64,000 nt of DNA from Hyphomicrobiales bacterium. Its GTDB lineage: Bacteria > Pseudomonadota > Alphaproteobacteria > Rhizobiales > Xanthobacteraceae. Each line of letters opens with the position of its first letter. Position 1 is the stretch's first letter. The position numbers and the translations under genes were made by a program. The notes below the pieces were generated by a model. The model made no database searches. It was not told where the DNA came from and worked only from the letters and a program-made list of their open reading frames with translations. The stretch is taken from contig WHTP01000003.1 in NCBI GenBank assembly GCA_009377695.1, forward strand, positions 33,901-97,900, in the 5' to 3' direction. Of this stretch, positions 42,415 to 50,686 are shown one piece after another.

Positions 42415-43083
42415 GTGCTGTCAAAGACACCTTGGGCGCCCAAGGCGCCTGCCAAATCGCGTCAGTACAAGCTCACGAAGGAACGGCGCAACTTCCTGAT
42501 CTCGACCGTCGCCAACGTGCTCCGCACCGGTGTCCCGACTCCGTTTTTGGGGGAAGGTGATGCCCGACACGCTGTGCGCGGCAAGCTGTGCCTGCAGCAT
42601 TGGCCATGGTCCTCGGCCGACGTTGCCGCTGCCGACGTCGTTGACGCCGCGCTGCGTCGTGTCGGCGCCCGGAGGCCGACTTGGTACCAAGGCCAGCGGG
42701 GTTATACGGGAACCGAAGGCTACACGATCTGCGCCAACGAGGAATGCGGCGGGCGTATCGAGCGCACAACGATTCATCCGCTGTACGTGATGTACTGCAG
42801 CGAAGTTTGCCGCATCCGCGCGAAGAGCAAGCGCGGATACGCGGAGCACGCTGAAGCCAATGTCGCGCGCGCGGCGCGGGCCCGGGCTGAGGCACGCGCG
42901 CGGGCCGAGCCCAGGCAATGCGAATGGTGCGGGGGGAATTTCCAGCCACTGGACGATTGCCGCCGGCCGCAGCGGTTTTGCGGAAAGGTATGCAGGACGC
43001 GCTACATGGGAACCTTTGCACGACGATTCCGCGAGGCCAATGAGGGGTCCGTGCAGGCGTGGCGCGCGGAGGCAGCAAATTGA
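42415..43083 (+). CDS. Satellite protein with two zinc-binding clusters
   Basis: A 222-residue protein. The N-terminal half is helical ('YKLTKERRNFLISTVANVLRTGVPTPFLGEGDARHAVRGKLCLQHWPWSSADVAAADVVDAALRRVG'). Then two cysteine clusters occur: 'CANEECGG' with 'YCSEVC' (about 102-128), and 'CEWCGG' with 'FCGKVC' (about 170-195), separated by an Ala/Arg-rich helix. It is probably nucleic-acid binding. GAGGAA lies seven bases before GTG 42415. The same strand and position after the portal suggest a late or regulatory gene. No family recognised. Confidence 0.65.
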   Translation: MLSKTPWAPKAPAKSRQYKLTKERRNFLISTVANVLRTGVPTPFLGEGDARHAVRGKLCLQHWPWSSADVAAADVVDAALRRVGARRPTWYQGQRGYTGTEGYTICANEECGGRIERTTIHPLYVMYCSEVCRIRAKSKRGYAEHAEANVARAARARAEARARAEPRQCEWCGGNFQPLDDCRRPQRFCGKVCRTRYMGTFARRFREANEGSVQAWRAEAAN

Positions 43084-43286
43084 CGTTCCCCGCAAATCAG
43101 TATACCAGCACTAGTAGCTGGTGCTTCGGCGCGATCATTGGACGCGAAGGACACACGGTCGTTGCGCCATCCATCGGAGGCGTAGGCCATCAGCCGCTCC
43201 GCCGCAGGAGCTGAGTGCCAGTCGATCATACGATCGAAGGCACCGCGCACCGCGTTGACCAAGCCCACACTCCATAGCGACTGACG

Positions 43287-43313
43287 AACTCGGGTTTTTC
43301 CACAACCCGAGTT
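43287..43313. terminator. Hairpin, possible terminator in the satellite
   Basis: AACTCGGGTT at 43287-43296 pairs perfectly with AACCCGAGTT at 43304-43313, followed by CCCGCTTTTCC. It separates the late genes from the regulator-integrase genes. A second near-palindrome containing CTAG (43104-43122) lies upstream. The 290 bases 43084-43374 otherwise hold no clear gene. Confidence 0.65.
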
Positions 43314-43374
43314 CCCGCTTTTCCTATTCCCATCGTACCATGGAGGACGCCGCGACCGCGGCGTGTACTTGGCC

Positions 43375-43614
43375 ATGACCGAGGAACAACGATCTGCCAT
43401 CAACGGCCTGGCGTTGGCGCTCATGGTCATTCCGGCCGGAGATCGCCCGGCCGCCATCGCGTTGATGGTGACGGAATATAGACGGCGCGCCGCGGAGGAG
43501 GCACCGGACTTGTCGCCTGAGAAAATCGCGGCAGCGGCCGGACGCTTCGGCAGCCTGGTGATGCGGCGGTTCGAGCGACTGGTCGCGCTCGGCGGCGAGG
43601 GGGGGCACGGTTGA
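43375..43614 (+). CDS. Small hypothetical protein upstream of the AlpA-like regulator
   Basis: Seventy-nine residues: 'MTEEQRSAINGLALALMVIPAGDRPAAIALMVTEYRRRAAEEAPDLSPEKIAAAAGRFGSLVMRRFERLVAL'. It is all-helical by pattern. Its stop overlaps the regulator start (TGATG), so the two are coupled. Function unknown. Confidence 0.6.
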   Translation: MTEEQRSAINGLALALMVIPAGDRPAAIALMVTEYRRRAAEEAPDLSPEKIAAAAGRFGSLVMRRFERLVALGGEGGHG

Positions 43615-43934
43615 TGGCGCGCGGTGCGGCGACCTTCCGCCCGCCGTCCTATCTCTCGTGTGCTTCTCTGGCGCGCGAGTTGGACGTGTCCGAAACGACG
43701 GTGCACGAGATGGTCCGCCGTGGCGTGCTGCCCCAGCCGATCAAACTGTCGTCTGGTTGCGTGCGCTGGTGCTGGTCTGACGTAGAGTTGGCGCTCGCCT
43801 CCCTGTCGGGCGAGAAGGCGCCGGACGCGAGCAACGATCCGTTTTTAGAGGGGGTGCGCGATGTCACGTCACCGGCACAGAGCGGTTGTGAATCTGCCCA
43901 GGGCCGTGCACCGCGTCGTGTCGCGCGGGCGTGA
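43614..43934 (+). CDS. AlpA/MerR-like helix-turn-helix regulator
   Basis: A 106-residue protein with 'YLSCASLARELDVSETTVHEMVRRGVLPQPIKLSSGCVRWCWSDVELALASL', the excisionase/AlpA winged-helix pattern. AlpA proteins control integrase expression and excision in phage satellites and often sit next to int. Here its 3' end overlaps the integrase start by 74 bases, an unusually long overlap that couples the two tightly. Confidence 0.85.
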   Translation: MARGAATFRPPSYLSCASLARELDVSETTVHEMVRRGVLPQPIKLSSGCVRWCWSDVELALASLSGEKAPDASNDPFLEGVRDVTSPAQSGCESAQGRAPRRVARA

Positions 43935-44922
43935 GTATTTCTACTATCAGGCTGGGCGTGGAACCGATCATGCCAGCCCGCGCATCCCGCTTCCGAACGA
44001 TCCGCACTCGCCGGAATTCTGGAACGCCATTCGGCAGGCCCAAGGCATCGTCGGCCCGATCCCGACCGACACCATCAACGCGCTGGCCGACGCCCACGAA
44101 ATCGCTTGGCCAACGCTGCCGCGCAAACTGAGCGATGCCACGAAGGAGCAATATCGGCGATCACTCCGAGTCGTCCGCACTGCATGGGGCGACCTGCGCG
44201 CCGACGCGCTGCGGCCTTCGCATGTTCAGGCATTGATCGATGGGCTCGCCAACACTCCCGGCAAGGCGAACAATGTGCTGGATGCTCTTCGCGCCATGTG
44301 TCGGTGGGCGATGGGGCCGCGCGAGCTACTATCCCGCGACCCCACCTTGGGCGTGGCGCATTTTGCGGACGGTGAAGGACACAAGCCGTGGACGCCGGAG
44401 CAACTGAAGTTCGCGGACGAGAATTTCACCGGCATGCTGCGCCGTGCCTATGTGCTTGCGCGCTACACCGGGCAGCGCATCTCGGATGTGGTGCGGCTCG
44501 GCTTCACCGATATTGATGAGGGCGGGTTCGCGCTGCGCCAGAAGAAAACCGGCGTGCGCCCGTGGTGCCCGATCTTCCCCGAGCTGGAATCGGAAATGGC
44601 GACCTGGGAGAAGCGGCCGGGGCCATTCTTGGTCCAGGACAACGGCAAGCCGTTCAGCACCAATCAATTGTGGAAGGTCTTCAACAAGGCGAGAGAAGAC
44701 CACGCCGAACTAAAGGATGCGGTGTGGCACGGTTTGCGGGCGAATGCGGTCATTCGTCTTCGGCAGTCTGGATACTCGACCGCTCAAATCAGCGACATGA
44801 TCGGCATGTCACCACCGATGGTTGAACGCTATTCCCGTCACGCCGATCGCAAAGCCGGCGGGCAAGCGGTGCTGCTCGCGCTCAAACAAGGCCAGACCGC
44901 GAACGGAATTGTAAAACGCTGA
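43861..44922 (+). CDS. Tyrosine site-specific recombinase (integrase)
   Basis: A 353-residue integrase. An SAM-like arm covers about 85-155 ('LSDATKEQYRRSLRVVRTAWGDL'). Catalytic residues: R206 in 'RYTGQRISDV', K229 in 'RQKKTG', H290 and R293 in 'WHGLRANAV', nucleophile Y324 in 'MVERYSRHAD'. The usual second His of the LGH box is replaced (IGM, M316). It should integrate the element into the 3' end of ssrA, whose attachment copy begins about 50 bases after its stop. Confidence 0.95.
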   Translation: MSRHRHRAVVNLPRAVHRVVSRGREYFYYQAGRGTDHASPRIPLPNDPHSPEFWNAIRQAQGIVGPIPTDTINALADAHEIAWPTLPRKLSDATKEQYRRSLRVVRTAWGDLRADALRPSHVQALIDGLANTPGKANNVLDALRAMCRWAMGPRELLSRDPTLGVAHFADGEGHKPWTPEQLKFADENFTGMLRRAYVLARYTGQRISDVVRLGFTDIDEGGFALRQKKTGVRPWCPIFPELESEMATWEKRPGPFLVQDNGKPFSTNQLWKVFNKAREDHAELKDAVWHGLRANAVIRLRQSGYSTAQISDMIGMSPPMVERYSRHADRKAGGQAVLLALKQGQTANGIVKR

Positions 44923-44973
44923 AAAACTGAAAAACGGAAAGTGAGGTTGCTCAAGTGCTTAGAAGCGGGGGAA

Positions 44974-44987
44974 GGAAGTGGAGGCTT
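44974..44987. repeat. Right attachment core of the integrated element
   Basis: GGAAGTGGAGGCTT, identical to 34175-34188. On the minus strand it is AAGCCTCCACTTCC, the closing strand of the last hairpin of the tmRNA coding piece, so integration restores the gene end. Confidence 0.8.
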
Positions 44988-45320
44988 CTGTTGCCAGGTG
45001 CCTCCGAACCCCGCCTGCCGGAGCTTAACCCGTCAGGACTTTAAATCGGTCTTTCAGACTGCGTTACGCAGCCTGAGCAACCGGAGCATAGTTGTCGTTG
45101 GCAACTATGAAAAAGGCCCGATAACGGCGGAACCATGCCGAGCAAAAACACGTCCTTTACGCCCTCGTCGATCCTAGTTCGGCCCCGCCACAACCCATCC
45201 TTTGGCCCTTTGCTTGTGGCCCTTAGCTTGGGTTCTGGTGGAGCCGCCGGGTACTGCCCCCGGGTCCGATGGGTTTATTACGACGGCCATTTATCGCCAT
45301 AGCCGGGTTGCCCCGGCACT
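44976..45320 (-). ncRNA. ssrA: tmRNA, circularly permuted two-piece form
   Basis: On the minus strand the acceptor piece comes first: a hairpin GCCGGGGCAACCCGGC (45302-45317), then to GGCTCCACCA at 45245-45236 with the encoded CCA. A roughly 49-base spacer (45187-45235) follows. The coding piece begins GGGGCCGAACTAGGATCGAC at 45186, and GGGGCCG pairs with CGGCTCC to form the acceptor stem. The tag frame 45102-45064 reads ANDNYAPVAQAA then TAA. The piece closes with the hairpin GGAGGC...GCCTCC near 45003-44978. This layout is the alphaproteobacterial permuted gene. tmRNA rescues stalled ribosomes and tags the product for ClpXP. The satellite sits in its 3' end. Outer ends are approximate. Confidence 0.95.
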
Positions 45321-45478
45321 TGATAATATAGGTGCAGAGGGTTGACGAAAAAAGACCAATAACGCACGTCCCGAAATCTTCCCTGGTTGGCGCAGAGCCG
45401 CTGCGCCGCCCCGCCCCCTATTCGTTGGTGGTGAAATCGTTTGGCCGCCGGCGCTACCGCGTCTTAGTGTGGCGGACC

Positions 45479-46054
45479 ATGTCCCAATCGCTCTCCGATG
45501 CTACGCCAAGTTCTGCCTCTCCACCGACCATCATCGAACTCTTTATCGCGTTCTCGATCATCTCGCTCTCGGGCTTCGGCGGCGTGCTGTACTGGTCGCG
45601 GCGTATGCTGGTCGAGCAACGCAAGTGGATGACGGCGGCGGAGTTCAATGACGCCTATGCGCTCTGCCAGATCCTGCCCGGGCCCACGATCGTCAATCTC
45701 TCAGTGGTGTTCGGCCGCAGCATCCGCGGTCTGCCGGGCGCGGCGGTGGCGTTAGCCGGCCTGATCGGCCCGGGTCTGGTGATCGTGATCTTCCTTGCAT
45801 TCCTGTATTCGATCTTCGGCACCATTGATGCGCTGCAGCGGATGCTCACCGGCGTGGCCGCGGCCGCCGCCGGGCTCATTATCAGCATGACCGGCAAGAT
45901 GGCGGAGCCGTTGTTCGAGGACAACAACTGGCTCGTCTACGGTGTGGTCTTGGCGGTGTTCGTCGCCACCGGCCTTCTGCGCTGGCCGGTCTGGTGGGTG
46001 CTGCTGGTACTCATTCCGCTAAGCATCGTGATCGCGTGGCGGGCGCAGCGATGA
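45479..46054 (+). CDS. chrA: Chromate transporter, N-terminal half protein
   Basis: A 191-residue membrane protein of the short-chain CHR family: 'IIELFIAFSIISLSGFGGVLYWSRRMLVEQRKWMTAAEFNDAYALCQILPGPTIVNLSVVFGRSIRGLPGAAVALAGLIGPGLVIVIF', with the GFGG and LPGP motifs. Short CHR proteins work as pairs, and its partner overlaps it by four bases (ATGA). The pair may export chromate or another oxyanion. ATG 45479 is chosen; the frame is open upstream into the ssrA promoter. Confidence 0.88.
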   Translation: MSQSLSDATPSSASPPTIIELFIAFSIISLSGFGGVLYWSRRMLVEQRKWMTAAEFNDAYALCQILPGPTIVNLSVVFGRSIRGLPGAAVALAGLIGPGLVIVIFLAFLYSIFGTIDALQRMLTGVAAAAAGLIISMTGKMAEPLFEDNNWLVYGVVLAVFVATGLLRWPVWWVLLVLIPLSIVIAWRAQR

Positions 46055-46584
46055 AACCCGATGGCGGAATCCTCCTGACGCTGGCAGGATACTTCGCGCT
46101 GATGTCGCTGTTCGCCATCGGTGGTGCGAACGGCGCCATTCCTGGGATGCATCGACTGGTGGTCGAGACCAAAGAATGGATGACCGACCGACAGTTCGCC
46201 GACATGTTCGCGCTCGCGCAGGTAACGCCGGGCCCTAATGTCATCATCGTTACCCTGGTTGGGTACCATGTCGCCGGCATCGCGGGTGCACTCGTCACGA
46301 CGCTCGCCATGTGCGGACCAGCCTGCGCCTTTGCGCTTTTCGTGGGCAGGCTCTGGGACCGCTTCAGGAGCGCCCGCTGGCGGGTCGCGATTCAGGCCGG
46401 CCTGGTCCCAATTTCCATCGGCCTGACTGCGGCCAGTGCGCTGATCGTCGCGAGGGCAGCCTCAACAAGCTGGGTGTCGGTCGTGCTGACCCTGGTCGCG
46501 GCGGCGGTGTCCTTCAGATTGACCATAAACCCACTCTGGATTTTCGCAGTAGCAGCACTGCTGGGCCTGGTCGGCCTAGCCTAA
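46051..46584 (+). CDS. chrA: Chromate transporter, C-terminal half protein
   Basis: A 177-residue partner: 'LLTLAGYFALMSLFAIGGANGAIPGMHRLVVETKEWMTDRQFADMFALAQVTPGPNVIIVTLVGYHVAGIAGALVTTLAMCGPACAFALFVGRLWDRF', with the matching GGAN and TPGPN motifs in the CHR pattern. About five or six membrane spans. Start overlaps the stop of the first half. Confidence 0.88.
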   Translation: MKPDGGILLTLAGYFALMSLFAIGGANGAIPGMHRLVVETKEWMTDRQFADMFALAQVTPGPNVIIVTLVGYHVAGIAGALVTTLAMCGPACAFALFVGRLWDRFRSARWRVAIQAGLVPISIGLTAASALIVARAASTSWVSVVLTLVAAAVSFRLTINPLWIFAVAALLGLVGLA

Positions 46585-46779
46585 CGTTTAGGTTGAGCGA
46601 ATGAAGTTCCTGTGCCAAGCCTCCGCCCGTTCGCGAAACACGACATCTTATTTATAAGCAATTCGGCGGATAAATCGTCGCGGTTGCTTTCCGTCGACTT
46701 TTGATGTGTGGTAACCACCGCAGTATGTGCGCAGTGGCGTGGGAGCGCAAGCGCACGAGGGGTGCTGAGGGGAGTAAAG

Positions 46780-47511
46780 ATGTCTGACGGCGTAACGTCG
46801 CCTCAGGGTAACGGGCCGAACTCGGGCGCGCCTGGGCGTACCAACAGTTTCCGAGGCGGGATGCTGGTGGCGCTGGTCGCGCTCATCCTGTTGCTGATGA
46901 CTTTTACGATCGGGAGTCCCACGGTCCCGCGCCTGCTCGCCATTGCGATCGGATTGGTCGGTGTGGCGACGGCTTTCGGATTCCTTCCAGTGCGGGGGCC
47001 GCAGGACTTTTACGGCGGCCTCGTGCTGGTGATGCTCGCGACACTGGCATTGATCGCATCGGCCGAGCTGCCGGGGCAGCGCGGCTTCGCATTTGGTCCG
47101 GGCACCGCCCCACGATTGTTTGCAGGTCTTCTCTGTGTCCTCGGTGCGGCAGTCGCGCTTGTTGGTGTGACCAGCAACGGGCCGCCGATCGAGAAGTATA
47201 AGTTGCGCGGGCCCCTGTTTGTCTTGTGCGCCATCCTCGTGTTCGCAACGATCATCCGTCCCGTCGGGCTGGTCATTGCAAGCTTCCTGACGTGGATGAT
47301 CTCGATCTGCGGCTCGACCGAGATGCGCTGGCTCGAAAGCCTCATCGCCGCCACGGCGATGACGGTCTTCTGCGTCCTCCTCTTCGTCTACCTGCTCAAT
47401 CTGCCCTTTCAGCTCTGGCCGCAGCCGAACGCGCCCTCGCTCTTGGTGCACCAATTGGTCGACTTCTTTCGGCTCATCTTCGGGCCGCTCTTGAAGTTCG
47501 TCGGCGCATAG
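46780..47511 (+). CDS. tctB: TTT transporter small membrane subunit (TctB)
   Basis: A 243-residue four-span membrane protein: 'GGMLVALVALILLLMTFTIGSPTVPRLLAIAIGLVGVATAFGFLP', 'QRGFAFGPGTAPRLFAGLLCVLGAAVALVGV' (the FGPGTAPR mark), 'GPLFVLCAILVFATIIRPVGLVIASFLTWMIS', 'FCVLLFVYLLNLPFQLWPQ'. It is longer than usual (about 150-170) by an N-terminal pair of spans. AGGGGAG precedes ATG 46780. It is followed 22 bases later by tctA. No solute-binding gene belongs to this cluster. Confidence 0.88.
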   Translation: MSDGVTSPQGNGPNSGAPGRTNSFRGGMLVALVALILLLMTFTIGSPTVPRLLAIAIGLVGVATAFGFLPVRGPQDFYGGLVLVMLATLALIASAELPGQRGFAFGPGTAPRLFAGLLCVLGAAVALVGVTSNGPPIEKYKLRGPLFVLCAILVFATIIRPVGLVIASFLTWMISICGSTEMRWLESLIAATAMTVFCVLLFVYLLNLPFQLWPQPNAPSLLVHQLVDFFRLIFGPLLKFVGA

Positions 47512-47533
47512 CTCTCGATTCGGGATAGCTGTC

Positions 47534-49036
47534 ATGTCTGACCTCCTCGCAAACCTGGCCCTGGGCTTCGGGGTCGCCTTCTCCCCGATGAACTTGCTGT
47601 TCGTCATGGTCGGGGCGCTGGTGGGCACCCTGATCGGCGTGCTTCCGGGCATCGGCTCGGTCGCGACCATCGCGATGCTGCTGCCGATCACCTTCGGCCT
47701 GCCACCGGTGGGCGCGCTGATCATGCTCGCCGGCATCTACTACGGCGCGCAATACGGCGGCTCGACCACCGCCGTCCTCGTCAACATTCCCGGCGAGGCC
47801 ACTTCGGTGGTCACGGCGCTTGATGGACATGAAATGGCAAAGCAGGGCCGCGCCGGCGCGGCCCTTTCCATTGCGGCCATCGGCTCGTTTTTCGCAGGTT
47901 GCGTTACGACGGTGCTGATCGCGGCGCTGGGGGCGCCGTTGACATCCGTGGCGCTGCTGTTCGGTCCAGCCGAATACTTCTCGCTGATGGTGCTGGGCCT
48001 GATCTTCGCGGTCGTGCTCGCCAAGGGGTCGGTACTTAAGGCGCTCGCGATGATCGTCGCCGGCCTGTTGCTCTCGCAAGTCGGTTCCGACCTCGAGACC
48101 GGCGCCGGCCGCATGACCTTCGACCTTCCGGAACTCGCCGACGGTATCGGTTTCGCCAATATCGCGCTCGGCATGTTCGGATTTGCGGAAATCATCCGCA
48201 ACCTCGAAATTCCGCCCGAAGGCCGCGACATCCTGATGCGGAAGGTCACCAACCTGATGCCGACCAGGGACGACCTGATCAAATGCGGTCCATCGATCGT
48301 GCGCGGCACGACCATTGGCGCCATCATCGGTATCCTGCCCGGCGCGGGGGCGGTGATCGCGTCGTTCGCTGCATACTCGGTCGAAAAGAAATTCTCGAAA
48401 TATCCGGAGAAGTTCGGTACCGGGGTCATCGAAGGCGTCGCCGGCCCGGAGGCCGCCAACAACGCCGCCGCGCAGGGCGCATTCATCCCGCTGCTCACCC
48501 TCGGCATTCCGCCAAACGCGGTGATGGCGCTGATGGTCGGCGCCATGACAATTCACGGCATCGTGCCGGGCCCGCAGGTCATGACCAAGCAGCCGGATTT
48601 GTTCTGGGGCATGATCGCTTCGATGTGGATCGGCAATCTGGCGCTGGTCGTCATCAACCTTCCGCTGGTCGGTCTCTGGGTGTCACTGCTGCGCGTACCG
48701 TATCGGCTGCTGTTCCCGTCGATCGTCGTGTTCTGTTGTATCGGTGTGTACTCGATCAACAATGCGCCAAGCGACGTGTTGATGGCTGTGATGTTCGCGG
48801 TGGTCGGCTACTGGTTTGCCAAGCACGATTTCGAGCCCGCACCGATGTTGCTCGGCTTTGTGCTCGGTCCGCTGATGGAGGAGAACCTCCGGCGCGCCAT
48901 GCTGATTGCGCGCGGCGATGCGACGGTGTTTTTCACCCGCCCGATCTCGGCCGCCTTGCTTTCCACCGCTATTGTGCTGCTGATCCTCTCGAGCCTGCCG
49001 ATGCTGCGCAAGCGCCGGGAAGTCCTGGTGGAGTAG
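47534..49036 (+). CDS. tctA: TTT transporter large membrane subunit (TctA), copy 1
   Basis: A 500-residue, 11-12 span permease. Family marks: '[91 protein letters not shown]' and the mirrored '[24 protein letters not shown]', then '[46 protein letters not shown]'. With TctB and a periplasmic Bug protein it imports di- or tricarboxylates by ion symport. A terminator follows. Confidence 0.95.
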   Translation: MSDLLANLALGFGVAFSPMNLLFVMVGALVGTLIGVLPGIGSVATIAMLLPITFGLPPVGALIMLAGIYYGAQYGGSTTAVLVNIPGEATSVVTALDGHEMAKQGRAGAALSIAAIGSFFAGCVTTVLIAALGAPLTSVALLFGPAEYFSLMVLGLIFAVVLAKGSVLKALAMIVAGLLLSQVGSDLETGAGRMTFDLPELADGIGFANIALGMFGFAEIIRNLEIPPEGRDILMRKVTNLMPTRDDLIKCGPSIVRGTTIGAIIGILPGAGAVIASFAAYSVEKKFSKYPEKFGTGVIEGVAGPEAANNAAAQGAFIPLLTLGIPPNAVMALMVGAMTIHGIVPGPQVMTKQPDLFWGMIASMWIGNLALVVINLPLVGLWVSLLRVPYRLLFPSIVVFCCIGVYSINNAPSDVLMAVMFAVVGYWFAKHDFEPAPMLLGFVLGPLMEENLRRAMLIARGDATVFFTRPISAALLSTAIVLLILSSLPMLRKRREVLVE

Positions 49037-49085
49037 ACGCGGTCTCGCGTAACAACGATCGTATGAATATATCGTATGAATATTT

Positions 49086-49118
49086 CGGTGGCGCCCAGGT
49101 GGCGCCGCCGTTTTTTTT
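49086..49118 (+). terminator. Rho-independent terminator after tctA
   Basis: CGGTGGCGCC at 49086-49095 pairs with GGCGCCGCCG at 49101-49110 (one G-T pair) around CAGGT, followed by eight T at 49111-49118. It ends the plus-strand transporter operon. An 11-bp tandem repeat GGCTATTCTTT lies at 49159-49180 around the stop of the convergent gene. Confidence 0.88.
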
Positions 49119-49171
49119 AGGCGATGCAATTTTTTTTGGCGTGGTCGGGCCGCGCTCCGGCTATTCTTTGG

Positions 49172-50677
49172 CTATTCTTTCATGGCCACTTCGCGCTGTG
49201 TCCGGATCGCAGGCACTGCGATTGACACCAGCAACACCAGCGCTGCAATCAGGAACGCTGCGCTGAGTGGGCTTGTAATGAGAACGGTCGGATCGCCGAG
49301 CGAGATCAGAAGCGCGCGGCGCAGGTATTCCTCCATCATCGGCCCGAGGACGAGCCCGAGGACCAGCGGCGCCGGCTCGCAGCCGAGTTTCAGCAGCATG
49401 TAGCCCAGCGCGGAGAACACCACGAGTTGGAAGAGATCGAAAGGGTTGTTGTTGATCGAGTAAACGCCGATGCAGCAAAACATCAGGATGGCCGGAAACA
49501 ACAGGCGGTAGGGCACGGCCAGCAACCGTACCCACAGGCCCACCAGCGGCAGATTGAGCAGCAGCAGGAACAGGTTGCCGATCCACATCGAGGCGACGAT
49601 GCCCCAGAATAAATCCGGGCGTTGCAGCATCGCTTGCGGGCCGGGCTGAATCCCCTGGATCATCAGGGCGCCGATCATCAGCGCCATGGTCGGATTTGAC
49701 GGCACACCGAGCGTCAGCATTGGGATGAACGACGTTTGCGCGCCGGCATTGTTCGCCGCCTCGGGAGCAGCGACGCCGCGGATGTCGCCGTTGCCAAAAT
49801 TCTTCGGCGCGCTCGCGACCTTCTTTTCCACGGTATAGGCCGCGAAGGACGAGAGCAGCGCGCCGCCGCCTGGCAGGATGCCGAGTAGCGCGCCGAGCCC
49901 GGTTCCGCGCGCGATTGACGGCAGACACTGCCGGAGGTCGGCGAGCGTCGGCATGACCCGACCGATCTTGGCGACAGCAACGACCTTTCGGTCGGCGGCG
50001 TGCTGTTCGAGATTGTAGATGACCTCGGCGACACCGAACATGCCCATGGCGAGGGCGGCGAAGCTGATGCCTTCGGCGAGCGCCGGGAGCCCGAACGCGA
50101 AGCGAATGACGCCGGAATTGACGTCGGTTCCGACGAGCCCCAGCAGAAGGCCGAGCACGACCATGGCAATCGCCTTGCGGACCGATCCGCGCGCCAGCAC
50201 AACCGCGCCCACAAGGCCGAACACCATCAGCGAAAAGTAATCGGCGGGCTGGAACTTCAGCGCGATTTCTGCAAGCGGCGGCGAAAACAGGGCGACCACC
50301 AGCGTGGCGATGCAGCCGGCGATGAAGGAGCTGATCGCTGCTATCCCGAGCGCCGGGCCGGCGCGACCTTGCTTCGCCATTGCATGGCCGTCGATGGTGG
50401 TAACCACGGCGGACGACTCGCCCGGGATGTTGACGAGGATGGCGGTGGTGGAGCCGCCATATTGCGCGCCGTAATAGATACCCGCCAGCATGATCAACGA
50501 CGCCGCCGGACTGAGGCTGAACGTCAGCGGCAGCAGCATCGCGACCGTGGCGACCGGGGCGATGCCGGGTAGCACGCCGATCAATGTGCCAAGGAACACG
50601 CCGGTAAAGCAGTAGAGCAGGTTTTGCGCGGTGACCGCGACGCCAAACCCGATTGCGAGATTGGAAAAGATGTCCAC
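49172..50677 (-). CDS. tctA: TTT transporter large membrane subunit (TctA), copy 2
   Basis: A 501-residue permease with the same family marks as copy 1: '[90 protein letters not shown]' and 'APEAANNAGAQTSFIPMLTLGVPSNPTMALMIGALMIQGIQPGPQA'. It is the last gene of the operon with TctB and TctC upstream, and converges on copy 1. The stop codon falls in an 11-bp tandem duplication. Confidence 0.95.
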   Translation of the reverse strand: MDIFSNLAIGFGVAVTAQNLLYCFTGVFLGTLIGVLPGIAPVATVAMLLPLTFSLSPAASLIMLAGIYYGAQYGGSTTAILVNIPGESSAVVTTIDGHAMAKQGRAGPALGIAAISSFIAGCIATLVVALFSPPLAEIALKFQPADYFSLMVFGLVGAVVLARGSVRKAIAMVVLGLLLGLVGTDVNSGVIRFAFGLPALAEGISFAALAMGMFGVAEVIYNLEQHAADRKVVAVAKIGRVMPTLADLRQCLPSIARGTGLGALLGILPGGGALLSSFAAYTVEKKVASAPKNFGNGDIRGVAAPEAANNAGAQTSFIPMLTLGVPSNPTMALMIGALMIQGIQPGPQAMLQRPDLFWGIVASMWIGNLFLLLLNLPLVGLWVRLLAVPYRLLFPAILMFCCIGVYSINNNPFDLFQLVVFSALGYMLLKLGCEPAPLVLGLVLGPMMEEYLRRALLISLGDPTVLITSPLSAAFLIAALVLLVSIAVPAIRTQREVAMKE

Positions 50678-50686
50678 CCGTGCCTC

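Larger units (their letters stand above)
34175..44987 (+). mobile_element. 10.8-kb integrated phage satellite (cf-PICI-like) in ssrA
   Basis: Bounded by a 14-bp direct repeat, with the tyrosine integrase gene ending about 50 bases from the right repeat. Contents left to right: three small overlapping genes, a degraded gene, a minus-strand HEAGH protein, head-tail connector, HNH nuclease, large terminase, major capsid, prohead protease, portal, a zinc-finger protein, a small protein, an AlpA-like regulator and the integrase. There are no tail, holin, lysin or replication genes. Size and content fit capsid-forming phage-inducible islands, which make their own small heads and borrow helper tails. 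A stripped prophage remnant is the alternative; several late-gene frames overlap tightly and look intact. Confidence 0.8.

Noticed and set aside
43002..43706. 234-codon minus-strand frame across the satellite gap
   Set aside because: It overlaps the zinc-cluster, small and AlpA-like genes. The part in the gap (43084-43374) has no family pattern, although it leaves that gap not fully explained.
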